This document shows positions 27,401 to 35,642 of a stretch of 64,000 nucleotides of DNA, in pieces. Source of the stretch: Streptomyces sp. NBC_00335 (GTDB taxonomy: Bacteria; Actinomycetota; Actinomycetes; Streptomycetales; Streptomycetaceae); the NCBI RefSeq assembly GCF_036127095.1, contig NZ_CP108006.1, forward strand, positions 1,984,001 through 2,048,000. Direction: 5' to 3'. Numbering within the stretch: position 1 is the first letter of the stretch; each line of letters opens with the position of its first letter. The notes beneath the pieces were generated by a model. That model did no database searches. It saw only the letters and a list, made by a program, of their open reading frames with translations, and was not told where the DNA came from. Both the position numbers and the translations under genes were made by a program.

Positions 27401-27589
27401 TGGACGCCCGAGAACATCTCGGCGATCGTCGCCATCCCCGACATCAACGGAGACCGGATCCCCGACCTGTGGGTCCGCACCGCCGCCGACGGGAACATCA
27501 AGATCTACCACCCGTCCACGACCAACACGAACCCGGCCGTCAAGACGGTGCTCGCGGTGGACTGGCGCGGGATCAAGTCCTTCGGCTGA
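24416..27589 (+). CDS. Secreted DNRLRE/FG-GAP repeat surface protein
   Basis: 1,057-residue exported protein. The N-terminus has RTRTRLS followed by a ~20-residue hydrophobic segment (signal peptide or anchor). Residues ~30-340 form the region common to actinobacterial DNRLRE proteins; a DNRLRE-type module near 345-545 contains YRPYPNSSFYNGTNF and ATFKVLNNHSWSC. An Ig/fibronectin-like stretch follows. The C-terminus from ~765 carries at least five FG-GAP/VCBS-like Asp-rich repeats (DVGGDGIADLMV, DITGDKMTDVAV, DIDLDNTPDLLW, DINGDRIPDLWV), which likely bind calcium in a beta-propeller. GTG at 24416 is preferred because GGGAG lies 8 nt upstream and the signal follows. Divergent from the Rhs toxin, suggesting a shared cell-surface role; exact function unknown. 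Confidence 0.85.
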   Translation: MSALPFLSPFVRTRTRLSLTIGLVLAALTAALLLWSQPDSTSTTAGGKASDAEQASTGPVDEAAAVAKSLSSGEPVLVDTATTATAQTWALPDGQFRTRTHALPQRAKNAAGKWAPIDNTLRRSEKAPRGLGVSPANAALPVRFATGEASKDRADRSFARAETPGESLLAEVEFGEHTIAYTWPGALPVPVLDGPRALYSEVLPGVDLLLVAREEGGFAQVLIVKTPEAAANKGLARVGYGLRSATATFQNDTGSNRVQVLDKTGAEIGSIPTPFTWDSSGRDPELPEGTTTRTAATTPAEVLKLSGLSGIEPGAKSAQLPMTVEGDKTGTARLSLDLAGSGLLTAKDLKFPLFVDPTMNAGWLAWTTAYRPYPNSSFYNGTNFSSGTSDARVGYESDTGGLGRSFWRMDFDPKMKGAKVTSATFKVLNNHSWSCTTREFKLYLTGTISSGTTWNSQPSWATEMQKKSFAHGWSTSCPDEYEAFNNSGVLAAAQKGADNGWPNITFGMRATSESDTQTWRKFRATSATFEVDYNRPPKEPTAGTSSPGGACVPGPGGGVTVGKTNIILKATATDDDDNLSKIRFRFWKTGGTVPPGTLVSAPAGGGTVSLTIPATFPLEDKVTYSWDAMAQDAAGATSTNYPPGTEPCRITVDASAPPPPTVDEDTTPFKRATSDGTTWATVKFGSTGPMTITSEGAAKFRYGWEGLTYTDVTAVNGSFTVPALKPPHAGPNWLHLFALDSLGNVSARSDYGTYVPPRDTADGPGDVGGDGIADLMVIDANGNLLSYPGSPDGELYGGLTGSYTMGADGKPDLAPKAPWWNGTKPALISHYADVYPGDGTTDLFAVDPDGTFYLYPGDGYGSFDVGKRLKILLPSNTPAPGTWVSMKALGDITGDKMTDVAVKVGTQFWLLSGYTGATFQSATLMEGTAWGPREIVNIADIDLDNTPDLLWRSLDSGTIYLRHGKPGSVAGSVDIDSLKLAANSREGSDTSYGTSWTPENISAIVAIPDINGDRIPDLWVRTAADGNIKIYHPSTTNTNPAVKTVLAVDWRGIKSFG

Positions 27590-27601
27590 CACCATCGCCC
27601 C

Positions 27602-27652
27602 ACGACAGCGGCCCCCCGCCACCGGATTGCGGTGGCGGGGGGCCGCTGTCGT
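27602..27652 (+). terminator. Long hairpin terminator after the FG-GAP gene
   Basis: A 22-bp perfect stem (27602-27623 with 27631-27652; core CGGCCCCCCGCCACC) begins 12 nt after the stop codon. Very stable; no T-tract. Confidence 0.85.
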
Positions 27653-27676
27653 CTATGCACACCGGCACACAGCAGG

Positions 27677-27736
27677 TCAGGCGTCCTTCGCCACCCGCTC
27701 CAGGATCACCACGCACTCCACGTGGTGCGTCGTCAG
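27677..27736 (-). pseudogene. C-terminal remnant of a TrmA/RumA-like RNA uracil methyltransferase
   Basis: The minus strand encodes LTTHHVECVVILERVAKDA followed by TGA. The THHVECV signature and its position a few residues before the stop match the conserved C-terminus of class I SAM-dependent RNA (uracil-5-) methyltransferases. The similarity stops abruptly upstream (beyond 27736), so only ~20 codons survive. This marks a deletion or insertion scar at the left edge of the degenerate region. It is a short match, so the family call is moderate. Confidence 0.6.
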
Positions 27737-27873
27737 AAACAAGTGAATCGAAAACAGGTGGAAGATAATTGCAGGTCAGGGCGACGCATGGCTGACTTCG
27801 TGACGTAGGTGATGTGCGTTATGGGCGCTGCGTGCGCAAACGTGACGCTGGTTGCCACTTGGAACGGACCTGG

Positions 27874-28440
27874 TCAGCGGTGGCCGCGGCCTTCTCCTGG
27901 CGCGACCAGGGCGAAACGCGCGGCCACGGCGGAGAGCACGGCGAGGGCCGCGAAGAGGTAGGAGTATCCGCCGAGTGAGGTGGGGAGGGCTGCGCTGGCC
28001 CAGGGGACCAGGGCGGCTGCGATCTGGCCCGGTGCGCCCACGAGTCCGGAGAGCCGGCCGTATTGAATGGTGCCCCAGCGATCGGTGACAGCTGTGGCCT
28101 GAAGCGGAGCCAGGTTGCCCCATGCGACTCCGGCCAGGATCGCGAGGCCCACAAGTAGCGGCATCGGGCCCGGGATGAGGGCAAGTGATGCCGTGGTAGC
28201 GCCGCCGAGGGTGACGAGGGCTGCGGTGCGGGTCGTGACGGATATGCGGGAGGAGGAGGCTCGCATAGAGGGTGCGGTCGAGGGTCTGGCCCGCCCCGCC
28301 CAGCCCGAGAGCCCAGCCTGCGATCGACGGACTGGCGCCGCGCACCTCGGGGCGACCCGGCGTGGGCGCCACGGTGGCGGACTGCGCCGCCATGCGGCCG
28401 GGCCTGCCCGGAACTCCGCCACCAGGCGGAATCTGCCGTC
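27874..28440 (-). pseudogene. Frameshifted C-terminal half of an MFS transporter
   Basis: Two minus-strand frames together spell an MFS transporter C-terminal half. The upstream frame gives GWALGLGGAGQTLDRTLYAS; the downstream frame gives ISVTTRTAALVTLGGATTA, then PLLVGLAILAGVAWGNLAPL, RWGTIQYGRLSGLVGAPGQI and a final hydrophobic segment to the stop at 27874. The frame changes near 28245-28265, in a CTCCTCCTCC run prone to slippage. The N-terminal half of a normal ~400-residue transporter is missing. Alternatively a sequencing error could explain the frame change, but not the missing N-terminus. Almost certainly non-functional. Confidence 0.68.
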
Positions 28441-28689
28441 GCACGGATCCGTGACGCTGGGTGGGTCAGCGTCCCTGGCTGTGGTCAGTGTGACTGCCAG
28501 GGCTGCCTCCTCGTGCCGCCACTGGCTATCGCTGCCCCAGATCAGTCGATCCGTCCGCCATAGCAGCCACACTCTGGCACCCACCGCGGCTAGGACGACG
28601 GCTCCTGCGCGACGTACGGGGCGTATCGAACGTGGTGGCGCCACTATGACGACGGCCTCGCCATCAGGTTCGGCCCGGAGTCGGCGCTT

Positions 28690-28930
28690 CCGCCCTCCGC
28701 CCAAGCGGAGCAAGAGCCGGAGCAATTGCGGACCGCACCCGCTTACGGACCGGTAGATCTGCACTCGGAGCGACTGCCCACCGAGTTCCTCGACATCGGT
28801 ACCGTCATCTACTTCCTGCGTGAAGTCGTCTGGATGGTCCCCGGCTTCACCGTCGACCAGCGCCACGACCGCCTCCGCGAACTCCACGAGAAATTCCAGG
28901 CCGAAGGCCCCTTCCTCGCCCACACTGCCC
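28690..28930 (+). pseudogene. C-terminal fragment of a SAM-dependent methyltransferase
   Basis: The plus strand reads VDLHSERLPTEFLDIGTVIYF, then LREVVWMVPGFTVDQRHDRL and HEKFQAEGPFLAHTAR. This resembles the C-terminal part of a family of actinobacterial class I methyltransferases (typically FFDIGAVVYFLRKVIW...VPGFTV...LH...GPFVAH). The SAM-binding N-terminal domain is absent and the frame then runs into unrelated sequence. The family match is from memory of the motif and should be checked. Confidence 0.5.
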
Positions 28931-29289
28931 GCACTCCAGCACTTCGAGGACTTCCCCGCCGACGTCCTGCCCTCCTTCGTCGCCTACGTGATCAAGGACG
29001 AGCGCGCCTCCTGGTGGCGCATCTTCGGCCTGGCCGAACTCGCCGTCCTCATTCCACTCGTCGCAGCCGTCGGCCTCCGCTGCGTTGCCTCCACCATGGC
29101 CCCCGAGTCCGGTGGCGGCCATAGCCACGGCACCGGTACGGGTGGGAGCGAGACCCAACACGAGGAACCCGCCGTTACCAGCAGCCCGCAGCCCGCGCGG
29201 ACCAAGCCGTCGGCACCGGCCCGCACCGTTGCCGCCACGCCCGCCGCGGAGCAGCCCACGACGATGGGCACGGGCGCTGACCCGAAGTA
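28931..29289. other. Degenerate stretch with a possible membrane-protein fragment
   Basis: No complete gene. One plus frame contains HFEDFPADVLPSFVAYVIKD and a hydrophobic segment (LAELAVLIPLVAAVGL) followed by low-complexity Ala/Pro/Thr sequence, without a recognisable start or family. It may be the tail of another decayed gene. The stretch 28441-28689 to its left likewise shows no supportable gene. Confidence 0.3.
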
Positions 29290-29898
29290 CTACGTCACCG
29301 GAGGCCGCTCGGCGCCGCGGAGCAGCACAGCCAGCAGCCGACCAATGGTGAGCTTCGCATCCTCTCCCCGTCCGGGATCGCGTGTCATCAGCAGGTGGTG
29401 GGTCGTGCCGACGAGCGCGAGCGCGATGGTGGCAGCATCGGCGCCCGCGGCCAGCCGACCGCCGCGCTGCTCCGCCTGCAGGTAGAAGGTGAAGGCCTGC
29501 TGGATCGCGGCGAACGCTGGTGCGCCGGCCTGAAGGCCTTCCCGGGCGTGCAGCGCAGCCGCGGGGCGTGTCATCGCCAGTCCCACCACCGCAGGAGGCA
29601 GAGCGTCCATCAGGACGAGGACGACTTCCTGAAGATTGTCGGCAACCGTCGCCTGGCCCACCTTCGCCTTCAGCGCTTCGGCCTGGCGGGCGCTGCGCGC
29701 GAACCGATCCAGGACCAGCTCGGCAACGAACTCGTCCAGGCTGGCGAAGTGCGTGTACAGGACACCTTTGCCGCAGTCAGCCTCCACGGTGATCGCACGG
29801 CTGGTCAGGGCCCCTGCGCCGTCGCGGGCCACCACCCGCTCCGCAGCCGCGAACAGCCGCTCGCGCAAGTCGGGAATCGCCACTCCACGAGGTGACAC
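29290..29898 (-). CDS. TetR-family transcriptional regulator
   Basis: 202-residue repressor with N-terminal TetR HTH: LRERLFAAAERVVARDGAGALTSRAITVEADCGKGVLYTHFASLDEFV, here cited by its parts, spans about residues 8-55. The C-terminal domain would bind an unknown small ligand. GTG at 29898 is preferred because AAAGGGG lies ~5-8 nt upstream; ATG codons further upstream (29922, 29937) overlap the operator palindromes. It is divergent from a methyltransferase gene with two near-identical palindromes between them, so it likely represses both genes. Confidence 0.88.
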   Translation of the reverse strand: MSPRGVAIPDLRERLFAAAERVVARDGAGALTSRAITVEADCGKGVLYTHFASLDEFVAELVLDRFARSARQAEALKAKVGQATVADNLQEVVLVLMDALPPAVVGLAMTRPAAALHAREGLQAGAPAFAAIQQAFTFYLQAEQRGGRLAAGADAATIALALVGTTHHLLMTRDPGRGEDAKLTIGRLLAVLLRGAERPPVT

Positions 29899-29926
29899 AA
29901 CTACCCCTTTCCTCAGGCCCATTGCA

Positions 29927-29969
29927 AGTATGGGCACTCGCCCATACTATTTGGGCACTTGCCCATACT
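29927..29969. promoter_or_regulatory. Twin TetR operators
   Basis: First palindrome at 29927-29948: AGTATGGGC-ACTC-GCCCATACT, a perfect 9+9 arm. A second copy at about 29948-29969 (TTTGGGCACTTGCCCATA core) is offset by 21 bp, two helical turns. Both lie between the TetR and methyltransferase starts. Confidence 0.85.
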
Positions 29970-30014
29970 AGGGCCGGGGCCCCGTACCGCGCCCCGGTGG
30001 GAGGGAGTTCATTC

Positions 30015-30869
30015 ATGGAACGACTCGCCAACACCGCACAGGCAGAGGCATGGAACGGCTACGAGGGCGAGCAATGGGCCCGCAGCCAGGAGCGCTGGGA
30101 CGCCATCAACGACGGCTTCAACCAGCCTCTCCTGGAGGCTGCGGCCATCTCAGAAACCGATTGCGTGCTGGACATCGGCTGCGGGGCAGGCCGCACTACC
30201 CGGCTCGCCGCCCAGCGCGCCGGCCGCGGCCAGGCACTCGGACTGGATCTGTCAGGCCCGATGCTGGAGAAGGCCCGCGACAGCGCCCTGCGCGAAGACG
30301 TGCAGAACGTCTCCTTCATTCAGGGCGACGCCCAAGTCCACCCCTTCGACACCGAAGGGTTCGACGCGGTCATCAGCCGTTACGGCATGACCTTCTTCAC
30401 CGACCCCGTCGCCGCGTTCACCAATTTCCACCGCGCGCTGCGCCCCGGCGGCCGGCTGGCCTTCATCTGCGCAGCCGAAGCCGAAGCCAACGAGTGGCTG
30501 CAGGCCATGACCTCACTCAAGGACATCCTGCCGCTCGGCAGCTTCGGAAAGCCGGGCGCACCCGGCATGTTCTCGCTCACCGACCCCGACCACACCCGAA
30601 TGCTGCTCACCGCGGGCGGTTTCGCCGAAGTCGATGTGCAGCGTGTCGAGGCGCCGGGGAAGTGGGGTGTCAACGCGGCAGATGTCACGGCGTTCCTGCT
30701 CGACTCCGGCCCTGGACGCCACCTCCTCGACCAGGTCGGGCCGCAGGAGCAGACCCGGGCACGCCAGGCACTGACGGTCACCCTGCGAGATCACGAGGCG
30801 GACGGAGCGGTGTGGCTTCGCAGCAGCTCCTGGCTGGTCACCGCCGTACGGGAGCCCCTACCCGGCTGA
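30015..30869 (+). CDS. Class I SAM-dependent methyltransferase
   Basis: 284-residue cytoplasmic methyltransferase of the UbiE/Methyltransf_11 type. SAM-binding motif I is VLDIGCGAGRTT near residue 50; GDAQVHPF and the following acidic turn fit motif II. The ATG at 30015 has GAGGGAG 8 nt upstream. It is divergent from the TetR regulator and shares its operators, so expression is probably induced when the TetR ligand is present, as in detoxification or resistance pairs. Substrate cannot be told from sequence. It converges on csoR with a 5-nt gap. Confidence 0.85.
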   Translation: MERLANTAQAEAWNGYEGEQWARSQERWDAINDGFNQPLLEAAAISETDCVLDIGCGAGRTTRLAAQRAGRGQALGLDLSGPMLEKARDSALREDVQNVSFIQGDAQVHPFDTEGFDAVISRYGMTFFTDPVAAFTNFHRALRPGGRLAFICAAEAEANEWLQAMTSLKDILPLGSFGKPGAPGMFSLTDPDHTRMLLTAGGFAEVDVQRVEAPGKWGVNAADVTAFLLDSGPGRHLLDQVGPQEQTRARQALTVTLRDHEADGAVWLRSSSWLVTAVREPLPG

Positions 30870-30874
30870 TCCCA

Positions 30875-31156
30875 TCAGGTGCGAACCATGCGGGCGATGG
30901 CTTGGGAGGCTTCTTGGACCTTGTCGCGGGCTCCATCGCCGCCTTCCGCGATGGCGTCGGCGACGCATGAATGGAGGTGGTCTTCCAGCATGGTCAGCCC
31001 GAAGGACTGCAGGGCCTTGGTGGTGGCGCTGACCTGGGTGAGGACGTCGATGCAGTAGGTGTCTTCGTCGACCAGGCGCTGCAGACCACGCACCTGGCCT
31101 TCGATGCGGCGCAGCCGTTTGAGGATGTCGTCCTTGTTGGCGGTGTAGCCGTGCAC
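30875..31156 (-). CDS. csoR: CsoR copper-sensing repressor
   Basis: 93-residue DUF156 repressor, all-helical, cytoplasmic. The Cu(I) ligand set is present: Cys in YCIDVLTQ and HLHSC supplying His-x3-Cys. RLRRIEGQVRGLQRL is the DNA-binding N-terminal helix of the family. GTG at 31156. A perfect CsoR box lies 31-45 nt upstream, implying autoregulation. It heads the left edge of the copper island. Confidence 0.93.
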   Translation of the reverse strand: MHGYTANKDDILKRLRRIEGQVRGLQRLVDEDTYCIDVLTQVSATTKALQSFGLTMLEDHLHSCVADAIAEGGDGARDKVQEASQAIARMVRT

Positions 31157-31186
31157 GAGGCGATCCCTTCCTTCCTATCGGCGCTT

Positions 31187-31201
31187 TACCCCCAGGGGGT
31201 A
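31187..31201. promoter_or_regulatory. CsoR box, csoR promoter
   Basis: TACCCCCAGGGGGTA, a perfect 7+1+7 palindrome matching the actinobacterial CsoR operator type, ~30 nt upstream of the csoR start. Confidence 0.88.
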
Positions 31202-31256
31202 TTGGTGTAACGATGGGTTGCAGCTATCTGTTCCACTGAACGTCGGGCGAATACAT

Positions 31257-31292
31257 AGGTGCCCCGCCCGAGCGACGGGCGGGGCACCTTTT
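31257..31292. terminator. Terminator between csoR and the metal-binding protein gene
   Basis: GGTGCCCCGCCCG pairs with CGGGCGGGGCACC around a 5-nt loop, with TTTTAC on the plus-strand side. It lies ~115 nt past the stop of the leftward metal-binding gene and upstream of csoR, insulating the two. Confidence 0.8.
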
Positions 31293-31406
31293 ACAGGTGA
31301 GGGTCAGGCGACATCCACCGAGCCAAGAATCATGGCCGTCTACGGCCGCGTGCCGCTGGGGCTCACAAGGTACTGCGAGCCCTCCTCCAGGAGCCACCCC
31401 GCCACC

Positions 31407-32354
31407 CTAGTGGGAGTGCCCACCCGGCTCGGCCGTGGTGGCGTTCGCTGCCGGGGCGACGGATCCGCCTGCCTGGACTGTGAAGGCTGCCGTCCGAACC
31501 TTGCCCCCGTGCTGGAAGTCTAGGAAGAGCCGGTAGGTTCCTGCGCTCGGGGCCGTGGCAGTGAAGGAGACGTCCGGGCCGGGGCCGCCCTCGTTGGGGT
31601 GGACGTGCAGGTAGGCGAGGTCTCCGTCGCGAAGGGCGACGAGGTGGCCGTATGCCCCGAGGTAGGGCTCGAGGTTCGTGACCGGCTTGCCGTCCTTGCT
31701 GACCGAAAGCTTGAGTTCGCCGGCCTTACCGGGGTCGAGGGTCCCACCAAGGGTGACCTGATAGCCCTCCACCTCCGCGGCCGCCGCGGCCGGGGGCACG
31801 GGGTTCGGCGCGTACGCCCCAGGCACCGACAGGTCAGCGCCGAGGGTGACGCCCTTCGCGCCTTCCGCAGCGGGGGCGAAGTCGGCGAAGGCCTTATACG
31901 CCCCCGCCGCAGGAAGGTCGACCGGCGTCGACCACGTTCCGTCGTCCGCACGCACCGGGTGCAGATGGCGATAGACGGTGAGGTCGCGTGAGGCAACGAT
32001 GAAGTGCAGCTCCTTGCCGTGCTCGGTCCTGTACGCGGTGACCTTGCGGCCTTCCGCATCCTTGATCGAAAACTTCAGCTCACCCTGACCCGCGGCGATC
32101 TGCGGGGTATCCAGGGCCAGCGTGTAGCCGCCCTCCGACACCTGCAGGCCCCCGGCCGCCGACCCTTGGGCGGCCTCCTCATGAGCTCCGTGCCCGGCGG
32201 CGCCCGCATCGGTCGACGCCGGTGCCGCGTGGCCCGCATGTTCGGTTTTCGCCGGTGTACCTACGGGCCCTACGCCCGCTCCGACCCCGTAGGCGGCCCC
32301 GAAAGTCGCTGCGAGTGCGGCGGCAAAGACGGCGGTCTTCACTCCGGTGTTCAT
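31407..32354 (-). CDS. Secreted His-rich metal-binding protein
   Basis: 315-residue exported protein with an N-terminal signal or anchor (VKTAVFAAALAATFGAAYGVG). A His-rich segment follows (EHAGHAAPA, GHGAHEE), with further His clusters HLHPV and HVHPN in two beta-rich repeats and a C-terminal GGHSH. The predicted role is extracellular copper binding or sequestration. It is divergent from copZ-copA, and CsoR boxes lie in the gap, so it is part of the copper response. ATG at 32354 follows GGGAGAGC. The metal is inferred from context. Confidence 0.82.
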   Translation of the reverse strand: MNTGVKTAVFAAALAATFGAAYGVGAGVGPVGTPAKTEHAGHAAPASTDAGAAGHGAHEEAAQGSAAGGLQVSEGGYTLALDTPQIAAGQGELKFSIKDAEGRKVTAYRTEHGKELHFIVASRDLTVYRHLHPVRADDGTWSTPVDLPAAGAYKAFADFAPAAEGAKGVTLGADLSVPGAYAPNPVPPAAAAAEVEGYQVTLGGTLDPGKAGELKLSVSKDGKPVTNLEPYLGAYGHLVALRDGDLAYLHVHPNEGGPGPDVSFTATAPSAGTYRLFLDFQHGGKVRTAAFTVQAGGSVAPAANATTAEPGGHSH

Positions 32355-32409
32355 GGCTGCTCTCCCGTACGACGTAGTGCCGCGTCCAGCGGTTCCATAA
32401 GGCCCAAGA

Positions 32410-32424
32410 TACCCCTGGGGGGTA
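32410..32424. promoter_or_regulatory. CsoR box for the metal-binding protein gene
   Basis: TACCCCTGGGGGGTA, one mismatch from a perfect CsoR palindrome, ~56 nt upstream of the leftward gene. Confidence 0.82.
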
Positions 32425-32457
32425 CCAAGTCAAGCCGAGGGAACACTTGCGGAGAGA

Positions 32458-32472
32458 TACCGCTGGGGGGTA
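32458..32472. promoter_or_regulatory. CsoR box, middle of the divergent copper promoter
   Basis: TACCGCTGGGGGGTA, a slightly weaker CsoR-type palindrome between the leftward and rightward copper genes. Confidence 0.7.
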
Positions 32473-32491
32473 TATCTGAAGTCAGTCCGGA

Positions 32492-32506
32492 TACCCCCTG
32501 TGGGTA
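32492..32506. promoter_or_regulatory. CsoR box, copZ promoter
   Basis: TACCCCCTGTGGGTA, 25 nt upstream of the copZ ATG, expected to repress copZ-copA without copper. Confidence 0.82.
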
Positions 32507-32530
32507 TCTGAATCGATCAAGGAGAAGCCC

Positions 32531-32821
32531 ATGTCTTCCTGCTGTACCTCTGAGGGCACCTGCAGCACGAACGCCAGCGAATCGACGACCGCCACGGCCG
32601 TCGTCGACAGCACCGCCACCGTCTACCGCGTGTCGGGCATGACCTGCGGACACTGCAAGACCGCCATCACCAAGTCCGTCAGCGCGCTCGACGGGGTCCT
32701 CTCCGTCGACGTGGACGTGGCCGGCGGCCTCGTCACCGTCACCACGGCTGGCGACCCCGACGACGCCGCGATCACCGCGGCGGTGGACGACGCCGGCTAC
32801 GAGCTGACCGGTCGGGTCTGA
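32531..32821 (+). CDS. copZ: Copper chaperone CopZ (HMA domain)
   Basis: 96-residue cytosolic copper carrier. A Cys-rich tail of ~30 residues ([11 protein letters not shown]) precedes one HMA domain with GMTCGHC near residue 36 and a C-terminal DDAGYEL. It should hand Cu(I) to CopA. AAGGAG lies 6 nt upstream of ATG. The extra N-terminal CC/C motif is unusual and may add metal sites. First gene of copZ-copA-csoR. Confidence 0.92.
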   Translation: MSSCCTSEGTCSTNASESTTATAVVDSTATVYRVSGMTCGHCKTAITKSVSALDGVLSVDVDVAGGLVTVTTAGDPDDAAITAAVDDAGYELTGRV

Positions 32822-32915
32822 CACCCAGCCCGACCCCGACCAACCTGGCCGCCGGGGCCCAGTCCGTCCATCGGGCCCCGGCCCCCACCCCGCGCTCGAA
32901 CGAGGAGCAGCCCTC

Positions 32916-35174
32916 ATGACCACCATCACTCCCGGCGTCGCCCAGGTCGAGCTCGCCATCGGCGGCATGACCTGCGCCTCTTGCGCGGCCCGCATCGAGA
33001 AGAAGCTCAACCGCATGGACGGCGTCGAGGCGACCGTCAACTACTCCACCGAGAAGGCCAAGGTCACCTTCGACGCCGACATCTCCGTCGCGGACCTGAT
33101 CGCCACCGTCGAGGCCACCGGATACACGGCGCAGGAGCCTGCGCCGCCCCGTACGAACGGCTCGCCCGACAGCGTGGAGGACCCGGACGAGCACGACGAG
33201 CTGCGCCCTCTGCGCCACCGGCTCGTCACCGCCGTCTCGCTCGCCCTGCCGGTCATCGCCATGGCCATGATCCCGGCCTTGCAGATCGACTACTGGCAGT
33301 GGCTCTCGCTCACCCTGACCGCGCCCGTCGTCACGTACGCCGCCTGGCCCTTCCACCGCGCCGCCTGGACCAACGCCAAGCACGGCGCGGCCACCATGGA
33401 CACACTGATCTCGGTGGGTACGACCGCCGCGTTCCTGTGGTCACTGTGGGCTCTGTTCTTCGGAACTGCCGGCACGCCCGGGATGACTCATGCCTTCGAG
33501 TTCACCATCGCCCGCACCGACGGCGCCGGAAACATCTACCTGGAGGCTGCAGCCGGGGTCACTGCCTTCATCCTCGCCGGCCGCTACTTCGAGGCCAGGT
33601 CCAAGCGCAAGGCCGGCGCCGCCCTCAAGGCGCTGCTGGAACTCGGCGCCAAGGAAGTGACGGTGCTGCGCAGCGGCCGCGAAGTCACCCTACCCACAGC
33701 CGACTTGCAAGTCGGCGACCGCTTCCTGGTACGCCCCGGAGAGAAGATCGCCACCGACGGCACCGTCGTCGAGGGCTCCTCCGCGGTGGATGCTTCCATG
33801 CTCACCGGCGAGTCCGTCCCCGTGGAGGTCTCGCTCGGGGACTCCGTCACCGGCGCCACCCTCAACGCCGGCGGGCGCCTCGTGGTCGAGGCCACCCGCA
33901 TCGGCGCCGACACCCAGTTGGCTCGGATGGCCAAGCTGGTCGAGGACGCGCAGAACGGCAAGGCCGCAGCCCAGCGGCTCGCCGACAAGATCTCCGCCGT
34001 GTTCGTGCCGGTCGTCATCGGTCTGGCCCTGGCCACCCTCGGCTTCTGGCTCGGCACCGGCTCCGGCCTCGCGGCCGCCTTCACCGCCGCCGTCGCCGTA
34101 CTGATCATCGCCTGCCCCTGCGCCCTGGGCCTCGCCACCCCCACCGCCCTCATGGTCGGCACGGGCCGCGGCGCCCAGCTCGGGATCCTGATCAAGGGAC
34201 CCGAGGTACTGGAGACCACCCGCAAGGTCGACACCATCGTCCTGGACAAGACCGGTACGGTCACCACCGGCAAGATGGCGCTGCTCGCCGTGCACACCGC
34301 GGACGGCACCGACGAAAGCCAAGTGCTGCGCCTGGCAGGAGCGTTGGAGCATGCCTCCGAGCACCCCATCGCGCAGGCCGTCGCTGCCGGCGCCGCCGCC
34401 AAGGTCGGCGCGCTGCCCGTCCCGGAGGACTTCGCCAACATCCCCGGACTGGGCGTCCAGGGCGTCGTCGAAGGCCACGCGGTTCTCGTCGGCCGCGAGA
34501 AGCTGCTCACCGAATGGGCGATGGAGCTGCCCGTGGAACTGGAGCGCGCCAAGGCGGAGGCCGAAGCCGCCGGTCGCACCGCCATCGCGGTGGCCTGGGA
34601 CGGAGAGGCACGCGCGGTCCTGGAGGTCGCCGACGCGGTCAAGGAGACCAGCGCGGAAGCCATCCGGCGCCTGCGCGCCCTGGGCCTCAAGCCGATCCTC
34701 CTCACCGGTGACAACAAGGCCGTCGCCGAGTCCGTCGCCGCCGAAGTCGGGATCGACGAGGTCATCGCGGAGGTCATGCCCCAGGACAAGGTCGATGTCG
34801 TCAAGAAGCTGCAGGCCGAGGGCCGCAGCGTCGCGATGGTCGGCGACGGCGTCAACGACGCGGCCGCTCTCGCCCAGGCCGACCTCGGCCTGGCCATGGG
34901 AACCGGCACGGACGCCGCCATCGAAGCGGGTGACCTGACGCTCGTACGAGGAGACCTGCGGGCTGCGGCGGATGCGATCCGCCTCGCTCGCAAGACGCTC
35001 GGCACCATCCGCTCGAACCTGTTCTGGGCCTTCGCCTACAACGTGGCCGCCCTGCCGCTCGCCGCGGCCGGCTTGCTCAACCCGATGATCGCCGGAGCGG
35101 CCATGGCCTTCTCCTCCGTCTTCGTCGTCGGCAACAGCCTGCGACTGCGTGGCTTCCAGGCCGCCGACAACTGA
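32916..35174 (+). CDS. copA: Cu(I)-exporting P1B-type ATPase CopA
   Basis: 752-residue copper efflux pump in the cytoplasmic membrane. Order: N-terminal HMA domain (GMTCASC at residues 17-23), transmembrane helices, actuator TGES (TGESVP), the CPC ion-binding motif at residues 400-402, phosphorylation DKTGT with Asp444, the SEHP nucleotide site (ASEHPIAQ) and [10 protein letters not shown] hinge. All catalytic residues are present. GAGGAG precedes the ATG. 94 nt after copZ and 10 nt before a second csoR. Confidence 0.96.
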   Translation: MTTITPGVAQVELAIGGMTCASCAARIEKKLNRMDGVEATVNYSTEKAKVTFDADISVADLIATVEATGYTAQEPAPPRTNGSPDSVEDPDEHDELRPLRHRLVTAVSLALPVIAMAMIPALQIDYWQWLSLTLTAPVVTYAAWPFHRAAWTNAKHGAATMDTLISVGTTAAFLWSLWALFFGTAGTPGMTHAFEFTIARTDGAGNIYLEAAAGVTAFILAGRYFEARSKRKAGAALKALLELGAKEVTVLRSGREVTLPTADLQVGDRFLVRPGEKIATDGTVVEGSSAVDASMLTGESVPVEVSLGDSVTGATLNAGGRLVVEATRIGADTQLARMAKLVEDAQNGKAAAQRLADKISAVFVPVVIGLALATLGFWLGTGSGLAAAFTAAVAVLIIACPCALGLATPTALMVGTGRGAQLGILIKGPEVLETTRKVDTIVLDKTGTVTTGKMALLAVHTADGTDESQVLRLAGALEHASEHPIAQAVAAGAAAKVGALPVPEDFANIPGLGVQGVVEGHAVLVGREKLLTEWAMELPVELERAKAEAEAAGRTAIAVAWDGEARAVLEVADAVKETSAEAIRRLRALGLKPILLTGDNKAVAESVAAEVGIDEVIAEVMPQDKVDVVKKLQAEGRSVAMVGDGVNDAAALAQADLGLAMGTGTDAAIEAGDLTLVRGDLRAAADAIRLARKTLGTIRSNLFWAFAYNVAALPLAAAGLLNPMIAGAAMAFSSVFVVGNSLRLRGFQAADN

Positions 35175-35184
35175 GGAGCCTCCC

Positions 35185-35466
35185 GTGGCCGGTTACGTAC
35201 AGAGCAAGGAAGTCATCATCAGACGCCTGCGCCGAATCGAGGGACAGGTGCGCGGGGTCCAGCGGATGGTCGACGAGGACTCCTACTGCATCGACGTCCT
35301 CACGCAGGTTGCCGCGATCAACGCCGCATTGCAGTCGTGCGCGGTGGCCCTGCTGGACGAACACCTCAGCTGCTGCGTCACCGAGGCCATCACCGCGGGT
35401 GGGGACCAGGCCAAGGCGAAGGTGGGCGAGGCCTCGAAAGCCATCGCCCGGCTCATCCGAGCCTGA
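35185..35466 (+). CDS. Second CsoR-family metal sensor
   Basis: 93-residue CsoR-type repressor and paralogue of the csoR at 31156. Cu(I) ligands are conserved: Cys in YCIDVLTQ and EHLSCC supplying His-x3-Cys, with an extra Cys beside it. GTG at 35185 is chosen because GAGGAGCCTCCC precedes it; the frame is open further upstream inside copA. It is co-transcribed with copA, so it is itself under copper control. Whether it senses copper or another thiophilic ligand cannot be decided here. Confidence 0.9.
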   Translation: MAGYVQSKEVIIRRLRRIEGQVRGVQRMVDEDSYCIDVLTQVAAINAALQSCAVALLDEHLSCCVTEAITAGGDQAKAKVGEASKAIARLIRA

Positions 35467-35564
35467 TCTCATGGCCCGCACGGCTTCACCACGGACCGCG
35501 CCCGAGCGAGGAAGACCACGCTTCGGGGGCGGTCCGTGGTGTTGACGTCGAATTCACACCAGAA

Positions 35565-35579
35565 TACCCACCGGGGGTA
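35565..35579. promoter_or_regulatory. CsoR-like box upstream of the BlaI/M56 pair
   Basis: TACCCACCGGGGGTA, a near-perfect CsoR palindrome 63 nt before the BlaI-like gene. Together with the four boxes further left it extends copper control to this pair. Confidence 0.75.
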
Positions 35580-35642
35580 TGTCGGTTTTGCGGTGGCGAC
35601 CCGTACGATGAGCCGCTCGCGAGGGGCCGAGGGGCGAGGGGG

